Below, piece after piece: positions 33,996 to 43,687 of a DNA stretch of 64,000 bases; position 1 is the stretch's first letter, and every line of letters begins with the position of its first letter. The notes under the pieces were generated by a model, which was not told the DNA's origin, did no database searches, and saw only the letters and a list, made by a program, of their open reading frames with translations. The stretch comes from Pseudomonas parakoreensis (GTDB lineage Bacteria; Pseudomonadota; Gammaproteobacteria; Pseudomonadales; Pseudomonadaceae). The stretch lies in the NCBI RefSeq assembly GCF_021602155.1, contig NZ_BQHY01000004.1, positions 248,001 to 312,000 of the forward strand, read 5' to 3'. Position numbers and translations under genes: made by a program.

Positions 33996-35243
33996 ATGCC
34001 TCGCTTACGCGTCAAGCACTTTGGCCCTATCCGTGATGGTGTAAAAAACGATGGTTGGATAGAGTTCAAGCGCGTGACCGTGTTCGTGGGTAATCAGGGC
34101 TCAGGGAAAAGCACGTTAGCCAAGCTCTTTTCGACTTTCTCGTGGATTGAAAAAGCGCTGGTTCGAGGGGATTACGATAAAAAATGGTTTGAGGAAAAGG
34201 ATCGACTCACCAAACCGTTTCTAACCTATCATCGGCTCGAAAACTACGTTTCGTCTGGTCAGAAAAACGAAACAGAAATCGACTATGAAGGCGATGCCTT
34301 CACGATCAAATATGTTCATGGCCGTATGCATATCAGTCCATCCAAGGCAGAGGAATATCACCTGCCTCAGATCATGTACGTGCCTGCCGAGCGTAATTTC
34401 ATTTCCTACGTCAGGCATACGGAGGAACTGCGACTTTCTTCTGAGTCGCTCAAAGAGTTTCTTACCGAATTCAACTACGCCAAAGAAAACATGAAGGGAT
34501 CTCTTGCACTCCCTATCAATAATGCTGATCTCGAATACGACCCGCTTACGAACACACTAAGCATTCGAGAGCCTGGGTACCAGCTGGAGTTGGCTGACGC
34601 CTCAAGTGGTTTCCAGTCTGCTGTTCCCCTCCACCTTGTGAGCCAATATTTGGTCAACAGGGTGAAAGAACCCATAGAGAACCGCCAAGAGTCGATGAGC
34701 ACCAAGGAGCTGGAACGTTTCAGGAAAGAAGCAGAAAAGTACTTCTCTGAATCTCTGACCATAGAGCAACGGCGTGCATTTATTTCGACCTTGTCGACAC
34801 GGTTCAACAAAACGGCTTTTATCAATATTGTCGAAGAACCAGAGCAAAACCTTTTTCCTCTATCGCAATGGGGTGTTTTACAGAGCCTTCTGCAGTTCAA
34901 TAATCAAGAAAACAAAAACCGCCTAGTATTGACAACGCATAGCCCATATGTGGTGAATTACTTGACGATTGCAGTACAAGGAAAACAGCTCCACGACAAA
35001 ATTCTCAAGAAAAGTCGTCATGACGATCTTGGACTCAAGCTAGCCAACGTGATCCCCTTGAAAGCCTTGCTGGACGCCGATGATTTGGCGATCTACCAAG
35101 CCGATGAAAAGACGGGAAGCATTGCAAAACTGCCGATGGCTGAAGGTATTCCTTCTGATAGCAATTATCTCAACGAGTCGCTTCGCGAAGGGAATGACAT
35201 GTTTGATCGTCTCCTGGATATCGAGGAGGAGCTGGAGGCGTGA
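33996..35243 (+). CDS. AAA/ABC-type ATPase (AAA_21-like) of a putative two-gene defence system
   Basis: This 415-residue protein is a complete ABC-like ATPase domain without membrane segments. It has Walker A GNQGSGKST (32-40), a signature-like DASSGFQSA (about 204-212), Walker B with the catalytic Glu in NIVEEPEQNL (about 277-286) and the switch His in LVLTTHSPYVVNYL (about 312-325). A charged helical insert lies at about 225-260. This set is typical of AAA_15/AAA_21 and OLD/RecF-like ATPases in anti-phage systems. There is no Toprim domain. GTG of the next gene overlaps its stop (GTGA). Base composition is lower in GC than the flanks. The defence role is inferred. Confidence 0.88.
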   Translation: MPRLRVKHFGPIRDGVKNDGWIEFKRVTVFVGNQGSGKSTLAKLFSTFSWIEKALVRGDYDKKWFEEKDRLTKPFLTYHRLENYVSSGQKNETEIDYEGDAFTIKYVHGRMHISPSKAEEYHLPQIMYVPAERNFISYVRHTEELRLSSESLKEFLTEFNYAKENMKGSLALPINNADLEYDPLTNTLSIREPGYQLELADASSGFQSAVPLHLVSQYLVNRVKEPIENRQESMSTKELERFRKEAEKYFSESLTIEQRRAFISTLSTRFNKTAFINIVEEPEQNLFPLSQWGVLQSLLQFNNQENKNRLVLTTHSPYVVNYLTIAVQGKQLHDKILKKSRHDDLGLKLANVIPLKALLDADDLAIYQADEKTGSIAKLPMAEGIPSDSNYLNESLREGNDMFDRLLDIEEELEA

Positions 35244-35737
35244 ATTTTCTCGATACCGCCTGCCAGAAAGGCCCTTTCGACGATCTAGAGTTTGGCCTTT
35301 GTGACGATCAATCCTCACCCGTTGCCTATGTGGATACCGCTGAAAAAAACAAATGGCTCGCCACCGTCAGCAACCCCAAAGAGAGGGATGTCATTTTCAC
35401 TGCAATTGACAAGTGTGTAATCAAGGATGGTGACGCGAGAGGCAGGCCACGATGCGACTGTATGCTGACAGTCGGTTCAGAGTTGTACCTGATCGAGTTG
35501 AAAGAGCGGGACAAGGCAGGCTGGCAGAGCGTTGCAGCCGAACAATTGGAATCTACTATAAAGCTCATGTCCGAAAGCCACGGCGTCGAATTCCTGAAGG
35601 AATACAACCCGAAAAAGGCCTATATCTGCAATAGAAACAAGCATCCTTTCTTCAAGCCAGAATTCAACATGAAGAAACGTTTTTACGACGAGTATCAGTT
35701 CAGACTTTATGTCCAGACGCTCGTAAAAATTCCTTGA
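35240..35737 (+). CDS. predicted PD-(D/E)XK nuclease partner of the ATPase
   Basis: This 165-residue protein starts at GTG 35240, behind GAGGAGGA, and overlaps the ATPase stop by 4 bases. The core RCDCMLTVGSELYLIELKER fits a PD-(D/E)XK active site: Asp73, Glu86 and Lys88 (E-L-K), with Gln102 in the following helix AEQLE. No other domain or membrane segment is seen. The tight coupling implies that the ATPase controls or recruits the nuclease. I do not recognise a named system with this pair; the nuclease call comes from motif spacing only. Confidence 0.78.
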   Translation: MNFLDTACQKGPFDDLEFGLCDDQSSPVAYVDTAEKNKWLATVSNPKERDVIFTAIDKCVIKDGDARGRPRCDCMLTVGSELYLIELKERDKAGWQSVAAEQLESTIKLMSESHGVEFLKEYNPKKAYICNRNKHPFFKPEFNMKKRFYDEYQFRLYVQTLVKIP

Positions 35738-35777
35738 GTAGTGTCAAGGCTCCTCATTAATTTAACGTTCATTCCCC

Positions 35778-37391
35778 TCACAACCGAAACCGATCCACCG
35801 ACTGCGCCAGCCGCCCCGCCAGACTCGACAGCTCGTCCGTGGTGTTGGCCGTCTGCCCGATCACTTTGCTGTTGCCTTCGGACATCCCGGCGATCATTTC
35901 CACCTGATGGGCAATTTCGTTGCTGGCCTGGCTTTGCTCGCCGATGGTGCGGGTGATGTCATTGACCAGTTGCGTGGTGCTGAGGGTGGCGTCGAGGATC
36001 TCGCGGATCGCCCGCTCGACTTCAGCCGTGACCGCCATGCCTTTGTCCACCTGAGCCACGCCGGCCTCCATGCTGCTGACCGCTTCGCGGGTACTGTTCT
36101 GGATGCGCGCGACCATCGCCGCGATTTCCTGGGTTGAGGCGCTGGTCCGCGCGGCCAGACTGCGCACTTCGTCGGCGACCACGGCGAAGCCCCGGCCCTG
36201 CTCGCCGGCCCGCGCCGCTTCGATGGCGGCGTTGAGTGCCAGCAGGTTGGTCTGGTCGGCGATGCTCTTGATCACCTGAATGATGTTGAAGATGCCTTCG
36301 GATTCCTGATCCAGCGTGCGGATCACCTGTGCCGACTGCTGCGCCGAGCGGGCGATGTCGTCCATGTCGCTGACCACCTGATGGATCACCTGTCCGCCGC
36401 TCTTGGCCAGCGACTCGGCCTGATTGGCCATGCCCAGTGCGCGTTCGGCATGGCGGGTGATTTCCTCGATGCTGGCGGTCATCTGGCTCGCGGCAGCGGC
36501 CATGGTGCCGGCGGCGGTGCTTTGCTGCTGACTGCTGTCGGCGACCTGATGGCAGCCGTGGCTCAACTGCTCGCTCATGCCACTGACGCCATGCGCGTTG
36601 CGGCGCACCACGTCGATCATGTCGCGCAGATCGCGCTGCATGGTCGCCAGGCTGCGGATCAGCGTGCTGGCTTCATCCTTGCCAGCCGGTTCGCTGATCG
36701 GCTCGCTGAGGTTGCCATGCGCAATGCTTTGGGCGATGTGGTTGGCGGACTTCAGCGGCCCCATGATGCTGCGGGTCACCCAACGCCCTTGCGCCAGCAA
36801 TAGCAACAGGCTGGCGAGCAGCACCACGCCGAGGGCGATGTTGGCATTTCGAATGGCGCTGTCGGTGGCTTTGCTGGTGTCCCGGGTATTGCTTTCAATC
36901 AGCTCACTGAGCGCGGCCATCTGCGCTTCGAGCTGACTGAACGCAGCATTGAACGTGCCGAGCTCCCGCTGTGCGCTGTCCGGATTGTCCAGTGCCAGGC
37001 GGACAATGCGCTCGGCCGCCTCGATGTAGGTGTCCAGGCTGGGCTTGATCTGTTCGAGCGCGGTCTTGATTGTCGGGTTGACCGGCAGTTTGAGGTTTTC
37101 ATCCAGCACTTCGCGAAAATGGCTCGCGTGCTCGTTGATCGAATCCCGCACTTCGGCGGCCGTGCCGGTACTTTTGCCCAGGCCCACCAGCATCGCCGAG
37201 TACACGTCAGCCCGCAGTGCATCGTGCATCATGTCGGCTTCCATGTGATTGCGCAGCGCAGTCATGCTCACCGCGTTGTCGTCTACCGCCGCGGACATCC
37301 GCGTATTCCCCACATAGCTGACCAGACTCACGATCAGCGCTGTCAGCAGGCTGGTTGCTATCAGCAACAGCAAACGCAATTTGATCGACAC
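35778..37391 (-). CDS. methyl-accepting chemotaxis protein
   Basis: This 537-residue chemoreceptor has membrane segment 1 (about 6-27), a four-helix-bundle periplasmic sensor domain of about 155 residues, membrane segment 2 (about 186-203), a HAMP domain (about 205-257) and the cytoplasmic signalling domain with the conserved hairpin tip [20 protein letters not shown]. It starts at GTG 37391 with AGGAGG upstream. The ligand cannot be told from sequence. Confidence 0.93.
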   Translation of the reverse strand: MSIKLRLLLLIATSLLTALIVSLVSYVGNTRMSAAVDDNAVSMTALRNHMEADMMHDALRADVYSAMLVGLGKSTGTAAEVRDSINEHASHFREVLDENLKLPVNPTIKTALEQIKPSLDTYIEAAERIVRLALDNPDSAQRELGTFNAAFSQLEAQMAALSELIESNTRDTSKATDSAIRNANIALGVVLLASLLLLLAQGRWVTRSIMGPLKSANHIAQSIAHGNLSEPISEPAGKDEASTLIRSLATMQRDLRDMIDVVRRNAHGVSGMSEQLSHGCHQVADSSQQQSTAAGTMAAAASQMTASIEEITRHAERALGMANQAESLAKSGGQVIHQVVSDMDDIARSAQQSAQVIRTLDQESEGIFNIIQVIKSIADQTNLLALNAAIEAARAGEQGRGFAVVADEVRSLAARTSASTQEIAAMVARIQNSTREAVSSMEAGVAQVDKGMAVTAEVERAIREILDATLSTTQLVNDITRTIGEQSQASNEIAHQVEMIAGMSEGNSKVIGQTANTTDELSSLAGRLAQSVDRFRL

Positions 37392-37577
37392 GGTGGGTTC
37401 CTCCTGAGGCGCGCCGAATGCACCTGTCAGGAGTTCAGTTAAGCTTATTTGTGCAGATGTGCCGCTTCAGAGCGTTTCAGCAAGTATCCGCGTGTTTGAA
37501 CGGAACTCCGGCAAAGGTCGCACCTCTGAGATTATGTAGTCTTCCTTTTTGCTTCGCGCTTGTGGAGGAACACCGTC

Positions 37578-37892
37578 ATGCGCAAGTTAGTGCTCGTTTC
37601 TTCTCTCCTGCTGTGCCTCCCTGTCGGCTCGGCCCTGGCCCGTGTCGATGCCGGCGATGTCGCCACTTCGGCGGGTGTTTCCGCGTCGCTTTACTCGACC
37701 TTCAAGGATCACAAAATGGTGATCCCGGCGCGCGATGACCTGTCAGCGTTCGTGGCCAGCGGCGGTGCCATACGAGGGGTCTATCTGGAGTCGGTGCTTC
37801 AACAGGTCCGGCACGACAACCCCGGTCTCAACGCCAGCGATGAAGACCTTGCCAACGCGATTCTGGTGCATTACGAAGGCCTGAATCAGTAG
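37578..37892 (+). CDS. DUF2388 family exported protein
   Basis: This 104-residue protein has a signal peptide (about 1-22, ending ALA-R). The mature part TSAGVSASLYSTFKDHKMVI...ASGGAIRGVYLESVLQQVR...ASDEDLANAIL fits DUF2388, a Pseudomonas-typical periplasmic family of unknown function that is often multicopy. ATG 37578 has GGAGG 8 bases upstream. Confidence 0.85.
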   Translation: MRKLVLVSSLLLCLPVGSALARVDAGDVATSAGVSASLYSTFKDHKMVIPARDDLSAFVASGGAIRGVYLESVLQQVRHDNPGLNASDEDLANAILVHYEGLNQ

Positions 37893-37972
37893 TTGTCACG
37901 GAGGCAGCGGCCGATGGATGGCAGCTGAAGGCACATAGGCAAAACAGTCCGACGGCCTCTATGATGGAGGCC

Positions 37973-38383
37973 ATGACGACTCTTGCGCCGCCTGCGCCTC
38001 TGCGCTCACCCTGCCCGCCCGGCGCCTGCGATTGCGGGCGCGAATCGTTGCTGGAAAATCCCGGCAGCGATCTGCGTATCCTGCGCCTGACTCGCGACCA
38101 GGAAAAAATCCTGCTCGCCCGCCTGGAACAACTCAAAGACCTCGCCGACCTGCGCCATCTGCAAGATCGCATGCACGAACAATTGGGCCTGCGAGTTGAA
38201 GTTGCTCCGGGCTTTCATGAAGTGCGCACCATGCTCGGCATCGAGATTCAGATCGAAGCGCTGCCGGGTCTGTGCCGCAAGACGCGCAAAGCGATTCCGG
38301 CGGCCATTCGTCGAGGCCTGAGCAACCACCCTGAAATCGCTTTCGAACTCCTCAACGCCCACGACTTGCTGCGCGACACTTGA
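37973..38383 (+). CDS. conserved protein of unknown function
   Basis: This 136-residue protein (start 37973; 37961 would add four residues) has a Cys motif CPPGACDCG near the N-terminus (about 14-22) and later LCRKTRKAIPAAIRRGL. No signal peptide is visible. The two or three Cys near the start could bind metal or an Fe-S centre. It ends directly before the convergent ligD stop. Family not recognised. Confidence 0.75.
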   Translation: MTTLAPPAPLRSPCPPGACDCGRESLLENPGSDLRILRLTRDQEKILLARLEQLKDLADLRHLQDRMHEQLGLRVEVAPGFHEVRTMLGIEIQIEALPGLCRKTRKAIPAAIRRGLSNHPEIAFELLNAHDLLRDT

Positions 38384-40969
38384 TCATCTTTTCATGCCAA
38401 CCCGCTTGCGCATCTCTGCAGTGATGCTCTGGCGGGTTTTCTTCATGTCGGCCCACGGCGCGTCGCCGACCTCGTTCAGGCGCTCATGGACATTGCTGAT
38501 GTTCCACTGATTGCCACCCTTGATCTGCGCCACCTCTTCGCGAAACAGCGGCACCGACACCGGCAGCCCCTCGCGGGTGCGCGCCGCGTAGGCACAAATA
38601 GTGGTGGCACCCAAACCGTTGCGCAGGTAATCGATGAAGATTCGTCCAACCCGGTTTTTCGTCCCGGACACCGCGGAAAACCGTTCCGGCAACAAGTTCG
38701 CCATATGACTGACAATCGCATGGCTGAAATCCTTGACCTCGTCCCAGCCGTGCTTGCGGGTCAATGGCACCACCAGGTGAATGCCTTTGCCCCCGCTGGT
38801 CTTGAGAAACGCCTTGAGCCCCAGTTCATCGAGCACGGTCAGAGTCAGCGCAGTGGCTTCGACCATGCTTTTCCATGGGAGCGCGGGATCCGGGTCAAGA
38901 TCGAGGACAAAGCGGTCAGGCTTGTCCAGATCGACGGTGGTGGCGTTCCAGGTGTGCAACTCGACCGTGCTCATCTGCACGGCGCCGATCAAGGCTTCGG
39001 CGTTGTTGATCAGCATCACCGGCTGACCGGTGACCTCCTTGTCCAGCGTGGTGATGCCGGGAATCGCCAGACGCTCGGCGTTTTTCTGGAAGAACAGTTC
39101 GCCGGCGATACCGTCCGGCGCACGCACCAGTGCCACTGGACGATCCTTGAGCTGCGGCAGGATCCACTCGGCGACGCTGGCGTAATACTCGGCCAGTTGC
39201 ATCTTGGTGGTGCCACTGACCGCATCGATTACCCGGTCGGGGTGGGTGATGCGCACCTTGCCGCTGGCGAGGCCCAGTTGTGACGGTGCTGCTTCAGCCT
39301 TTTTCTTTGCCGGTGCAGCCTTTTTCGATGGGGTGGCTTTCGCTGAAGTCTTCACGGGTTTCGCGCGCTCCTCGGTAATTGCCTTGGCCGGTTTGTCATT
39401 GCGCAGACCATGGAACACGGCATGGCGCACCGAGCCGTCCTTGGTCATTTCGGCGAATGCCACTTCCGCCAACAGATTCGGTTTGAGCCAGTGCACACCC
39501 TTGGCGTCGAAGCCGCTTGGCGGGTTGACCACGGCAGCCTTCTTCACCTGCAACGGCTTGAGTTGGGCAAGGATGCTTTTCAGGGTGGTGTCGTTGAACC
39601 CGGTGCCGACCTTGCCGGCGTAACGCAATTCGCCACTGTCGCGGTCATGCAAACCCAGCAGCAAGGCGCCGAAGGCACTGCGCGCGCCCTTCGGATCGGT
39701 ATAGCCGACAACCACGAATTCCTGACGATGCTTGCACTTGAGCTTGATCCAGTCGCTGCTGCGCCGCGATACGTAAGGCGAACCCAGGCGCTTGCCGATC
39801 AGTCCTTCCATTTGCATCTGGCAGGCGCTGTTGAGCAGCGCGTCCGGGGTTTCGTCGAAGGCTTCGGAGAAGCGCAGCAAGGGCTGCTGATGCCCAGCGA
39901 GCACTGTGGACAGCGCGGCGCGGCGCTCCTCGACCGGCACTTCGCGCAGGTCGACGCCGTTGAGGTAGGGCAAGTCGAACAGGTAATAGACGATGTTGCC
40001 GCTGCTTCCAGCTTCGAATGCATTCTGCAGTGCCTGAAAGTCCGGCACACCGTGTTCGTTGGCGACTACCATTTCGCCGTCCAGCCACGCCGATTCCAGG
40101 CCCAGCCCGGCCAGAGCCTGCGCCTGTTGCGGCAGTTTGTGCGTCCAGTCATGGCCATTGCGGGTAAACAGCTGCACCTGATCATGATCGATGCGCGCCA
40201 GAATCCGGTAACCGTCGAACTTGATCTCGTAACTCCACTGTCCTTCGGGGGCGCTGTCGACCAGCGTCGCCAGTTCCGGCTTGAGTTGCGCCGGCAGTTT
40301 GGCCTTGCGCGCACCCGTGAGCGTACCGGACGCCGTTCTACGCGGTTTGGCCGGGGCCTTCTTCACCGGTTTGGCTTGCTCGGCGGCAAGCTTGGGTTTG
40401 CTGATCAAGGTGCGGTCGCTGAGCACACTGTGCGGCTCGGCACTGAGCACATCGTAATCGTCTTGCGGGCGTGCAGCGCTGTCCTGATGTTTGATCAGAA
40501 ACCAGTTTTCCTTCTTGCCCGGCATGTGGGTGCGCACCAGATTCCAGAGGCCGGACAGCTTCTCGCCTTGCAGTTCGAATTTAAGTTTGCCCTTGGCGTA
40601 AGCCTTGGCCGGGTCTTCCTGCGGAATCCACACACCACGATCCCAGACGATCACATCGCCGGCGCCGTAATGTCCTTCGGGAATGCTGCCCTCGAACGTC
40701 GCATAATCCAGCGGGTGATCTTCGACGTGCACCGCCAGGCGTTTGACCTTGGGGTCGAGCGACGGCCCCTTGGGCACCGCCCAGCTCTTCAGCGCGCCAT
40801 CGAGTTCGAGGCGAAAGTCATAATGCAGGTGCGAAGCGTCGTGCTTCTGGATGCAGAACTGCAGCGCATGCTCAGTCGCCTTGCTGCGGCCACGGCGCTT
40901 GATGGCAGCGGGCTCCGAGGTCGCCGAAAAATCGCGCATGCGGTTGTAGTCGTCGAGGTTCCTGGTCAT
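38384..40969 (-). CDS. ligD: ATP-dependent DNA ligase LigD (3'-phosphoesterase, ligase, polymerase)
   Basis: This 861-residue enzyme has three domains in Pseudomonas order. The N-terminal 3'-phosphoesterase (about 30-190) has HLHYDFRLELDG and HPLDYATFEGSIPEGHYG. The central ligase (about 220-540) has the adenylated Lys in YEIKFDGYR and LDGEMVV. The C-terminal AEP-type polymerase (about 590-861) has the metal-binding Asp pair in DLDPDP and SGGKGIHLV. A Lys/Ala-rich linker (about 530-570) joins the last two. It acts in Ku-dependent end joining; no ku gene is adjacent. Confidence 0.95.
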   Translation of the reverse strand: MTRNLDDYNRMRDFSATSEPAAIKRRGRSKATEHALQFCIQKHDASHLHYDFRLELDGALKSWAVPKGPSLDPKVKRLAVHVEDHPLDYATFEGSIPEGHYGAGDVIVWDRGVWIPQEDPAKAYAKGKLKFELQGEKLSGLWNLVRTHMPGKKENWFLIKHQDSAARPQDDYDVLSAEPHSVLSDRTLISKPKLAAEQAKPVKKAPAKPRRTASGTLTGARKAKLPAQLKPELATLVDSAPEGQWSYEIKFDGYRILARIDHDQVQLFTRNGHDWTHKLPQQAQALAGLGLESAWLDGEMVVANEHGVPDFQALQNAFEAGSSGNIVYYLFDLPYLNGVDLREVPVEERRAALSTVLAGHQQPLLRFSEAFDETPDALLNSACQMQMEGLIGKRLGSPYVSRRSSDWIKLKCKHRQEFVVVGYTDPKGARSAFGALLLGLHDRDSGELRYAGKVGTGFNDTTLKSILAQLKPLQVKKAAVVNPPSGFDAKGVHWLKPNLLAEVAFAEMTKDGSVRHAVFHGLRNDKPAKAITEERAKPVKTSAKATPSKKAAPAKKKAEAAPSQLGLASGKVRITHPDRVIDAVSGTTKMQLAEYYASVAEWILPQLKDRPVALVRAPDGIAGELFFQKNAERLAIPGITTLDKEVTGQPVMLINNAEALIGAVQMSTVELHTWNATTVDLDKPDRFVLDLDPDPALPWKSMVEATALTLTVLDELGLKAFLKTSGGKGIHLVVPLTRKHGWDEVKDFSHAIVSHMANLLPERFSAVSGTKNRVGRIFIDYLRNGLGATTICAYAARTREGLPVSVPLFREEVAQIKGGNQWNISNVHERLNEVGDAPWADMKKTRQSITAEMRKRVGMKR

Positions 40970-40986
40970 GGCGCACCTGCCTTGTG

Positions 40987-41940
40987 TCAGCCAATGCGGG
41001 TCACGGTCAGCGCGACCACGGCGATCCGGTCTACACGCTGGTAACCGGGGTTCAACAATTCTTCACCGAACACGTCGGGATCCAGTTCGCGATAGGTCCA
41101 ACCGAATCGCGCCGAATCCAGGCGTGGCACCACGGTGTCGAAAAACGGATCACGGCCATCGACCATGGCCACGCCGGTATACAGCAGTAACGAGCCGCCG
41201 GGTGCCAGCCGATTGAGCGCCTGTTCGACGATGCGCAGCGACAACCCGGCCCCGAGTGAACCTCCACCATTTCGGTAAGCGCGCCCGGCCGGATCGGCCA
41301 TGTACGGCGGGTTGGCGACGATCAGGTCGAAGTCGCCGTCGGTACCCTGCAACACATCGCTGGCCTGCACCTCGACGTTAACAACCTCGGCCAATGCCGC
41401 GTTGATCGCGGTCAGGCGCAGCGCGGCGGGGTTGATGTCCACCGCCAACACCTGCGCTTCGCGCCGCGCGCGGGCAATCAGAATCGCGCCGACGCCCGCC
41501 CCGCATCCGATATCCACCGCACGCTGGATCGGTGCAAAGCTCTGCTGCAGATGTGCGTGAATCAACTGCGCGAAACGGTAGGTGTCCGGACCGAAAAACA
41601 CCGAATCGGCGGCATCGGTAGGAAAGCCCGAATGCACGAACAACAGGTCATCCAGACTCGACCAGCGCACCCGGCTTTTCAAGCGGCCGTCGTAGGCGTC
41701 AATCACTTGCGCCTCCTGCAACTGCCGCTGCTCTTCGGCGGACAACAACCCCGGTTCAAACGGGCGCGACCAGCCGAAGACATCACGCAAGGTATCGGCC
41801 ACCTGCCCCTCGTCCCGCTGGTTGACCCGCTGATGGGTCAAAGGCGTCGGCGTGATGAAACGATAACCGTCGGCCTGCAAGCGTCGGCCGAGCTGCAGCA
41901 GTGTGAGGTCGTCGGCAGACAAATGTTCTTCCTGATTCAT
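40987..41940 (-). CDS. class I SAM-dependent methyltransferase (N5-glutamine/HemK-like)
   Basis: This 317-residue protein has a small N-terminal domain and a methyltransferase domain with motif I VDIGCGAGVGAILIA (about 166-180) and NPPY (about 234-237). NPPY is shared by amino-methyltransferases that act on glutamine, adenine or guanine in RNA or protein. ATG 41940 has AAGGAA upstream. It lies 10 bases after the iron-enzyme gene, so the pair is an operon. Target unknown. Confidence 0.87.
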   Translation of the reverse strand: MNQEEHLSADDLTLLQLGRRLQADGYRFITPTPLTHQRVNQRDEGQVADTLRDVFGWSRPFEPGLLSAEEQRQLQEAQVIDAYDGRLKSRVRWSSLDDLLFVHSGFPTDAADSVFFGPDTYRFAQLIHAHLQQSFAPIQRAVDIGCGAGVGAILIARARREAQVLAVDINPAALRLTAINAALAEVVNVEVQASDVLQGTDGDFDLIVANPPYMADPAGRAYRNGGGSLGAGLSLRIVEQALNRLAPGGSLLLYTGVAMVDGRDPFFDTVVPRLDSARFGWTYRELDPDVFGEELLNPGYQRVDRIAVVALTVTRIG

Positions 41941-41950
41941 GGAGAATTCC

Positions 41951-43330
41951 TTAACGCAGACTGGATTTGAGTTCGATGAAGCGACGCGTTGCCAACAGCC
42001 CCGCCGGGTGGGCATGGCGGGCCGGTGACAGCCATGGGATCAGCGTGGCCATTTGCGCGTGTCCGTCCTGGCCTTGTAGCGCGCAGGTCAGACGCTGCAC
42101 ATCGGGATCATGTTCGGGCACGGCGGCGTCCGGGGTGGCGACCTGACGGCTGCGTCTTGGCGTCGTATTCCTCTCCGAGGACGTCCAGTCGCCGGCGATC
42201 CAGTCGTGCAGCAGTTGCTTTTCATAAGGACTGAACACGCCGAACATCGCCGCACCGTCGCCGTCGATCAACTGCCAGAAACGGCTGGCCTGCGGATCTT
42301 GATTGCGCTTGATCCAGCCCTTGTCCTGCATCACCTGCAGAAACCCGGGCAGTTGCTCGGGCGTGGCCAGCCACTGATTGACGGTTTTGCCGTCGAAGCG
42401 GCAGTAGTCGGAATGCATGTGCTGACCAAACGGACGCTTGCGCTCGAGCATCGCCAGCACTTCCTGTTCCAGGTCGAAACCCTCGATGATGGCGCGGCTG
42501 CCCTGCCCCAGATCGTTGAGTCGATAGCCAAGCGCTACCCGGCGCAGAAACTCGCTGCGATCCGCTTCCAGCGGCAGCAGGTCGAGCACCGCCTGCACGG
42601 CTTTTTGTGCATGGCCGGTGCTGGCGTTATCGATGGTCACATGCAGGGTGAAATAGTACGGATCGATGCCCAACTCGCTGAGCTCATAGGCACTGATCAG
42701 CAGGTGCAGCGGCAATTGTTCGTAACCGAGGTTGTAACCGATCACCTCCGGCAAACAAGCTTCACCGCAGGCACCGAGTGCCAGTTGCAATGCACCTTGC
42801 AGGTAGCGCTCATCGGCGATGGCGCTGGCATCCTGCAAACCGTGTTCAGCGAGCAGTTTGCGATAGATCACCACATGGTTTTGCGCAGGATTGCCGTCGC
42901 CGAGTTCTTCCAGATAGGTACACAGCAAGCCGTCAAAACGCGGGTCGCGCCATTGCGCCAACAAGCCGTACAGCCACGCGCCATCCACCAGTTTGGTCGG
43001 TGCCACGGCTTGCAGAAAGTACAACGCATGAGCCTTGTTGCTGAAGTACTGGCGCGGTCCGCCCGCCTGACGCTGTTGCAGGTAATCGGCGTACTGCCGG
43101 GCAACTTCGGTGCAGTGCCCGGCGACCCAGTCCTGCCACACCGACGGATCCTGCGGCAGTTCTTCAGGCAGCAGCGCGGCGCGCTGCAACTGCTCGGCGA
43201 GAAAATCCTGCGCGAGGGTGTCAGGCGAATGCTCGAGCAGCAGCGCCTCATAAATACGCCGCAAATCGCCGTCGGCAGTGATGGGCTGTTGCTGCGCGCT
43301 CGGCGCCTGCAGAGGGGTCAGGGCAGTCAT
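41951..43330 (-). CDS. haem-oxygenase-like iron-containing redox enzyme
   Basis: This 459-residue protein has an N-terminal unique part and, at about 130-330, the iron-containing redox (Haem_oxygenas_2) fold with metal-ligand patterns LEELGDGNPAQNHVVIYRKL and YELSELGIDPYYFTLHVTID followed by GHAQKA. The Glu/His set is typical of di-iron haem-oxygenase-like oxidases, several of which make unusual metabolites. The C-terminal 100 residues are Pro/Arg-rich and poorly conserved. It is transcribed with the methyltransferase behind it. Confidence 0.82.
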   Translation of the reverse strand: MTALTPLQAPSAQQQPITADGDLRRIYEALLLEHSPDTLAQDFLAEQLQRAALLPEELPQDPSVWQDWVAGHCTEVARQYADYLQQRQAGGPRQYFSNKAHALYFLQAVAPTKLVDGAWLYGLLAQWRDPRFDGLLCTYLEELGDGNPAQNHVVIYRKLLAEHGLQDASAIADERYLQGALQLALGACGEACLPEVIGYNLGYEQLPLHLLISAYELSELGIDPYYFTLHVTIDNASTGHAQKAVQAVLDLLPLEADRSEFLRRVALGYRLNDLGQGSRAIIEGFDLEQEVLAMLERKRPFGQHMHSDYCRFDGKTVNQWLATPEQLPGFLQVMQDKGWIKRNQDPQASRFWQLIDGDGAAMFGVFSPYEKQLLHDWIAGDWTSSERNTTPRRSRQVATPDAAVPEHDPDVQRLTCALQGQDGHAQMATLIPWLSPARHAHPAGLLATRRFIELKSSLR

Positions 43331-43459
43331 GTCAGTGTTCTCGTTCGGTTGGCCGGTCAGGGCGTTGTTTCACGCCTCTACATCAGCAGAGCAACCGCTA
43401 CGGAGAAAAATTCAATCGACATGAAAATTGCCCTGACGGACGGCGATCAGCGCCAATTC

Positions 43460-43531
43460 TCTTTCACTTGGTCACTTGGTCTCTTTACCACTGGATCGCT
43501 TGACAGATTGACCGCTTGACCGATTGATCAC
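43460..43531. repeat. imperfect 8-bp tandem repeat (nine units)
   Basis: Nine consecutive 8-base units, TCTTTCAC, TTGGTCAC, TTGGTCTC, TTTACCAC, TGGATCGC, TTGACAGA, TTGACCGC, TTGACCGA and TTGATCAC, run directly into a REP. Most units begin TTG. It lies between the iron enzyme promoter region and the RAYT gene, in a 356-base gap that otherwise holds only the REP pair. Confidence 0.65.
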
Positions 43532-43605
43532 TGTAGGAGCTGCCGAAGGCTGCGATCTTTTGATCTTCAGAAATCAAAAGATCGCAGCCTGCGGCAGCTC
43601 CTACA
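43531..43605. repeat. REP pair upstream of the RAYT gene
   Basis: CTGTAGGAGCTGCCGAAGGC faces GCAGCCTGCGGCAGCTCCTA. It is the left flank of the transposase gene. Confidence 0.9.
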
Positions 43606-43687
43606 TTTACATCGTGTAATGGCTTCGGTTCGCAGATTGTTTTGGGAGCGCTAGTGTTGAAGGACGATGGTTACGGAGGGCAATGGA

